Positions 11,318 through 12,321 of a stretch of 12,321 nt of DNA are shown piece by piece (the stretch's first letter is position 1; each line of letters opens with the position of its first letter). The stretch spans positions 20,959 to 33,279 of the forward strand of contig JAQVMR010000002.1 in assembly GCA_028703545.1 (NCBI GenBank), written 5' to 3'. The stretch comes from Patescibacteria group bacterium. GTDB lineage: Bacteria > Patescibacteriota > Patescibacteriia > UBA1558 > S5-K13. A model generated the notes under the pieces. That model saw only the letters and a list, made by a program, of their open reading frames with translations. It made no database searches and was not told the DNA's origin. The position numbers and the translations under genes are program-made.

Positions 11318-12321
11318 CACTTAAATTAATATTTCTTTTTATTGTCTCTAATATATTTATATAATAATCCTCGGAAATTCCTCTAAAATCAAAACATAAT
11401 AAATCATCGTCTCCTGTTATTCTATCTTTTTCTACAACCCCATTTACAATTTTAAATGAACTGTATTTATAGTTTGAATAAACATAAACACGAACAATTT
11501 CCTCAGATATTCTATGAAATAAAACAATTACCTCAACTTGTGGTGACTTAGAAATGAGATCTTCGGTTAATTCTCTTACCCCGACATTATCAACATCTTG
11601 AGTTTCAACATCAACAAAAGACCACGCCATCTTTGAATTTTCATCATAATTCATTTGTGACAATATTTGTCCCCAAATTTTTAAAAGCGTTATTGATTTG
11701 TTTTGATAAATATTTGATATAATTTTATCTCTTTCTGCACCTAACTGTATTAATTTACTTGCAATTGATAGACAATTTGGTGTAACTCTATTATTAGTAA
11801 AACCTTTTGTTGCGAAAACAAGACCAGAGAAAATGCAATCAGCTATTTCTCTTGAAATATAAGAATCAGTTATATTAAAAAATTCAAAAATCTGTTCTGA
11901 AATTGAATTAAATCTAGCATCAATAAAATTAATTTGACCATATTTTTCATTTGCTGGATTAAAATCAATATTTATAATTGGTGTTTTATGAAAAAATTCT
12001 GCATTTTTAGCAAACAAATCTCCAAGTGACTGCAAATCAGGAGAATTAAATATTATAACAAGATCATAGAAATCATTATAATAAACAGTTATGTCTTCTG
12101 GTTTAATCTCTCTCGGGGTTGAGCTTAAAAAGATTTTTAATCTTTGATTTTCTTCTGTATAATCAATTTCTTTAATTTTTATATTTTCAGTACTAACATC
12201 AAAAACTAATTTTTTAATTTTATCAAATTCTATAATAACATCTTCAATTTTTGGTAAAAAACTATATATTTTTTTAGGTTTTTGGGGTAAAATTAAATCT
12301 ATACTACCTTGTTTTTTACTT
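11313..12321 (-). CDS. DHH-phosphoesterase-like protein with degenerate catalytic motifs, N-terminus outside the window
   Basis: DHH phosphoesterases of the NrnA group degrade short RNAs or pAp using two Mn ions held by Asp and His residues. The frame is open from the window edge (12320) to TAA at 11313-11315, about 335 residues; the TTG at 12035 is internal. The fold pattern is clear: YDLVIIFNSPDLQSLGDLF, then PIINIDFNPANEKYGQINFIDARFNSISEQIFEFF, GLVFATKGFTNNRVTPNCLSIASKLIQLGA, and a C-terminal DHHA1-like part with VEVIVLFHRISEEIVRVYVYS. The catalytic IDHH reads IDFN (11958-11966), the Asp of the preceding strand reads Asn (FNSPD), the later DTG.F reads ATKGF, and no GGGH motif closes the DHHA1 part. 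This suggests loss of metal-dependent catalysis with the fold kept. The first DHH motif (DGD region) lies beyond the window and could not be checked. Confidence 0.83.
   Translation of the reverse strand, partial: SKKQGSIDLILPQKPKKIYSFLPKIEDVIIEFDKIKKLVFDVSTENIKIKEIDYTEENQRLKIFLSSTPREIKPEDITVYYNDFYDLVIIFNSPDLQSLGDLFAKNAEFFHKTPIINIDFNPANEKYGQINFIDARFNSISEQIFEFFNITDSYISREIADCIFSGLVFATKGFTNNRVTPNCLSIASKLIQLGAERDKIISNIYQNKSITLLKIWGQILSQMNYDENSKMAWSFVDVETQDVDNVGVRELTEDLISKSPQVEVIVLFHRISEEIVRVYVYSNYKYSSFKIVNGVVEKDRITGDDDLLCFDFRGISEDYYINILETIKRNINLSV

Noticed and set aside
11313..12035. Complete 240-residue gene starting at TTG 12035
   Set aside because: The same frame is open to the window edge and the upstream residues (DLVIIFNSPD) continue the DHH-fold pattern, so the gene is partial.
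1..12321. Alternative genetic code (UGA as Gly or Trp, known in Gracilibacteria and Absconditabacteria)
   Set aside because: All convincing proteins use UGG for Trp and GGN for Gly, and no in-frame UGA occurs within conserved domains.
1..12321. CRISPR array, insertion sequence or prophage
   Set aside because: No regularly spaced repeats, transposase, integrase or phage structural genes were seen on either strand; the tRNA pair has no repeated 3' end within the window that would suggest an attachment site.

Overview
The window is AT-rich and tightly packed, with standard stop-codon use (no UGA inside any convincing reading frame). The gene set suggests a host-dependent member of the Patescibacteria (Candidate Phyla Radiation): a membrane-anchored SIMPL protein, a FemX-type transferase next to a MurE-like ligase that lacks the usual N-terminal domain, a membrane-anchored C39-like peptidase, a short TruB, and an RNase Y-YmdB pair. 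This placement is an inference from gene families and composition; no rRNA or marker tree is available here.

Layout, left to right. 1-401 (+) is the C-terminal end of adenylosuccinate synthetase (purA). 449-1856 (-) is a two-gene unit, a helical/ACT-domain protein followed by truB. 1970-2170 (+) is a small orphan gene with a very strong ribosome binding site. 2223-2972 (-) is a SIMPL (DUF541) protein. 3093-7245 (+) is a five-gene run: ruvA, femX-like, MurE-like ligase, NUDIX hydrolase, C39-like peptidase. 7346-9957 (-) is rny, a ymdB-like phosphoesterase and an HU protein, with 4-base and 1-base gaps. 10254-10625 (+) is an orphan Cys-rich small protein with a near-consensus promoter and Shine-Dalgarno site, followed by a doubtful 62-residue hydrophobic ORF. 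11068-11262 holds tRNA-Val(GAC) and a tRNA with anticodon UAU. 11313-12321 (-) is the C-terminal part of a DHH-phosphoesterase-like protein whose catalytic motifs have decayed.

How the genes work together. The femX-like, MurE-like and C39-like genes form a plausible cell-envelope cluster sharing a transcript with ruvA. The rny-ymdB-HU unit joins the main endoribonuclease of bacteria without RNase E to its usual neighbour. Convergent gene pairs share bidirectional terminators. Divergent pairs share back-to-back sigma70-type promoters.

Most notable: (1) a well-folded tRNA-Ile body with anticodon UAU, rare in bacteria because AUA is normally read by a lysidine-modified CAU tRNA; (2) a DHH-family protein in which the DHH motif reads DFN and other metal-binding positions are also lost; (3) the limitation of strong Shine-Dalgarno sites to three small orphan ORFs, while the core genes show none; (4) a roughly 180-nt RNase Y leader able to form alternative hairpins.
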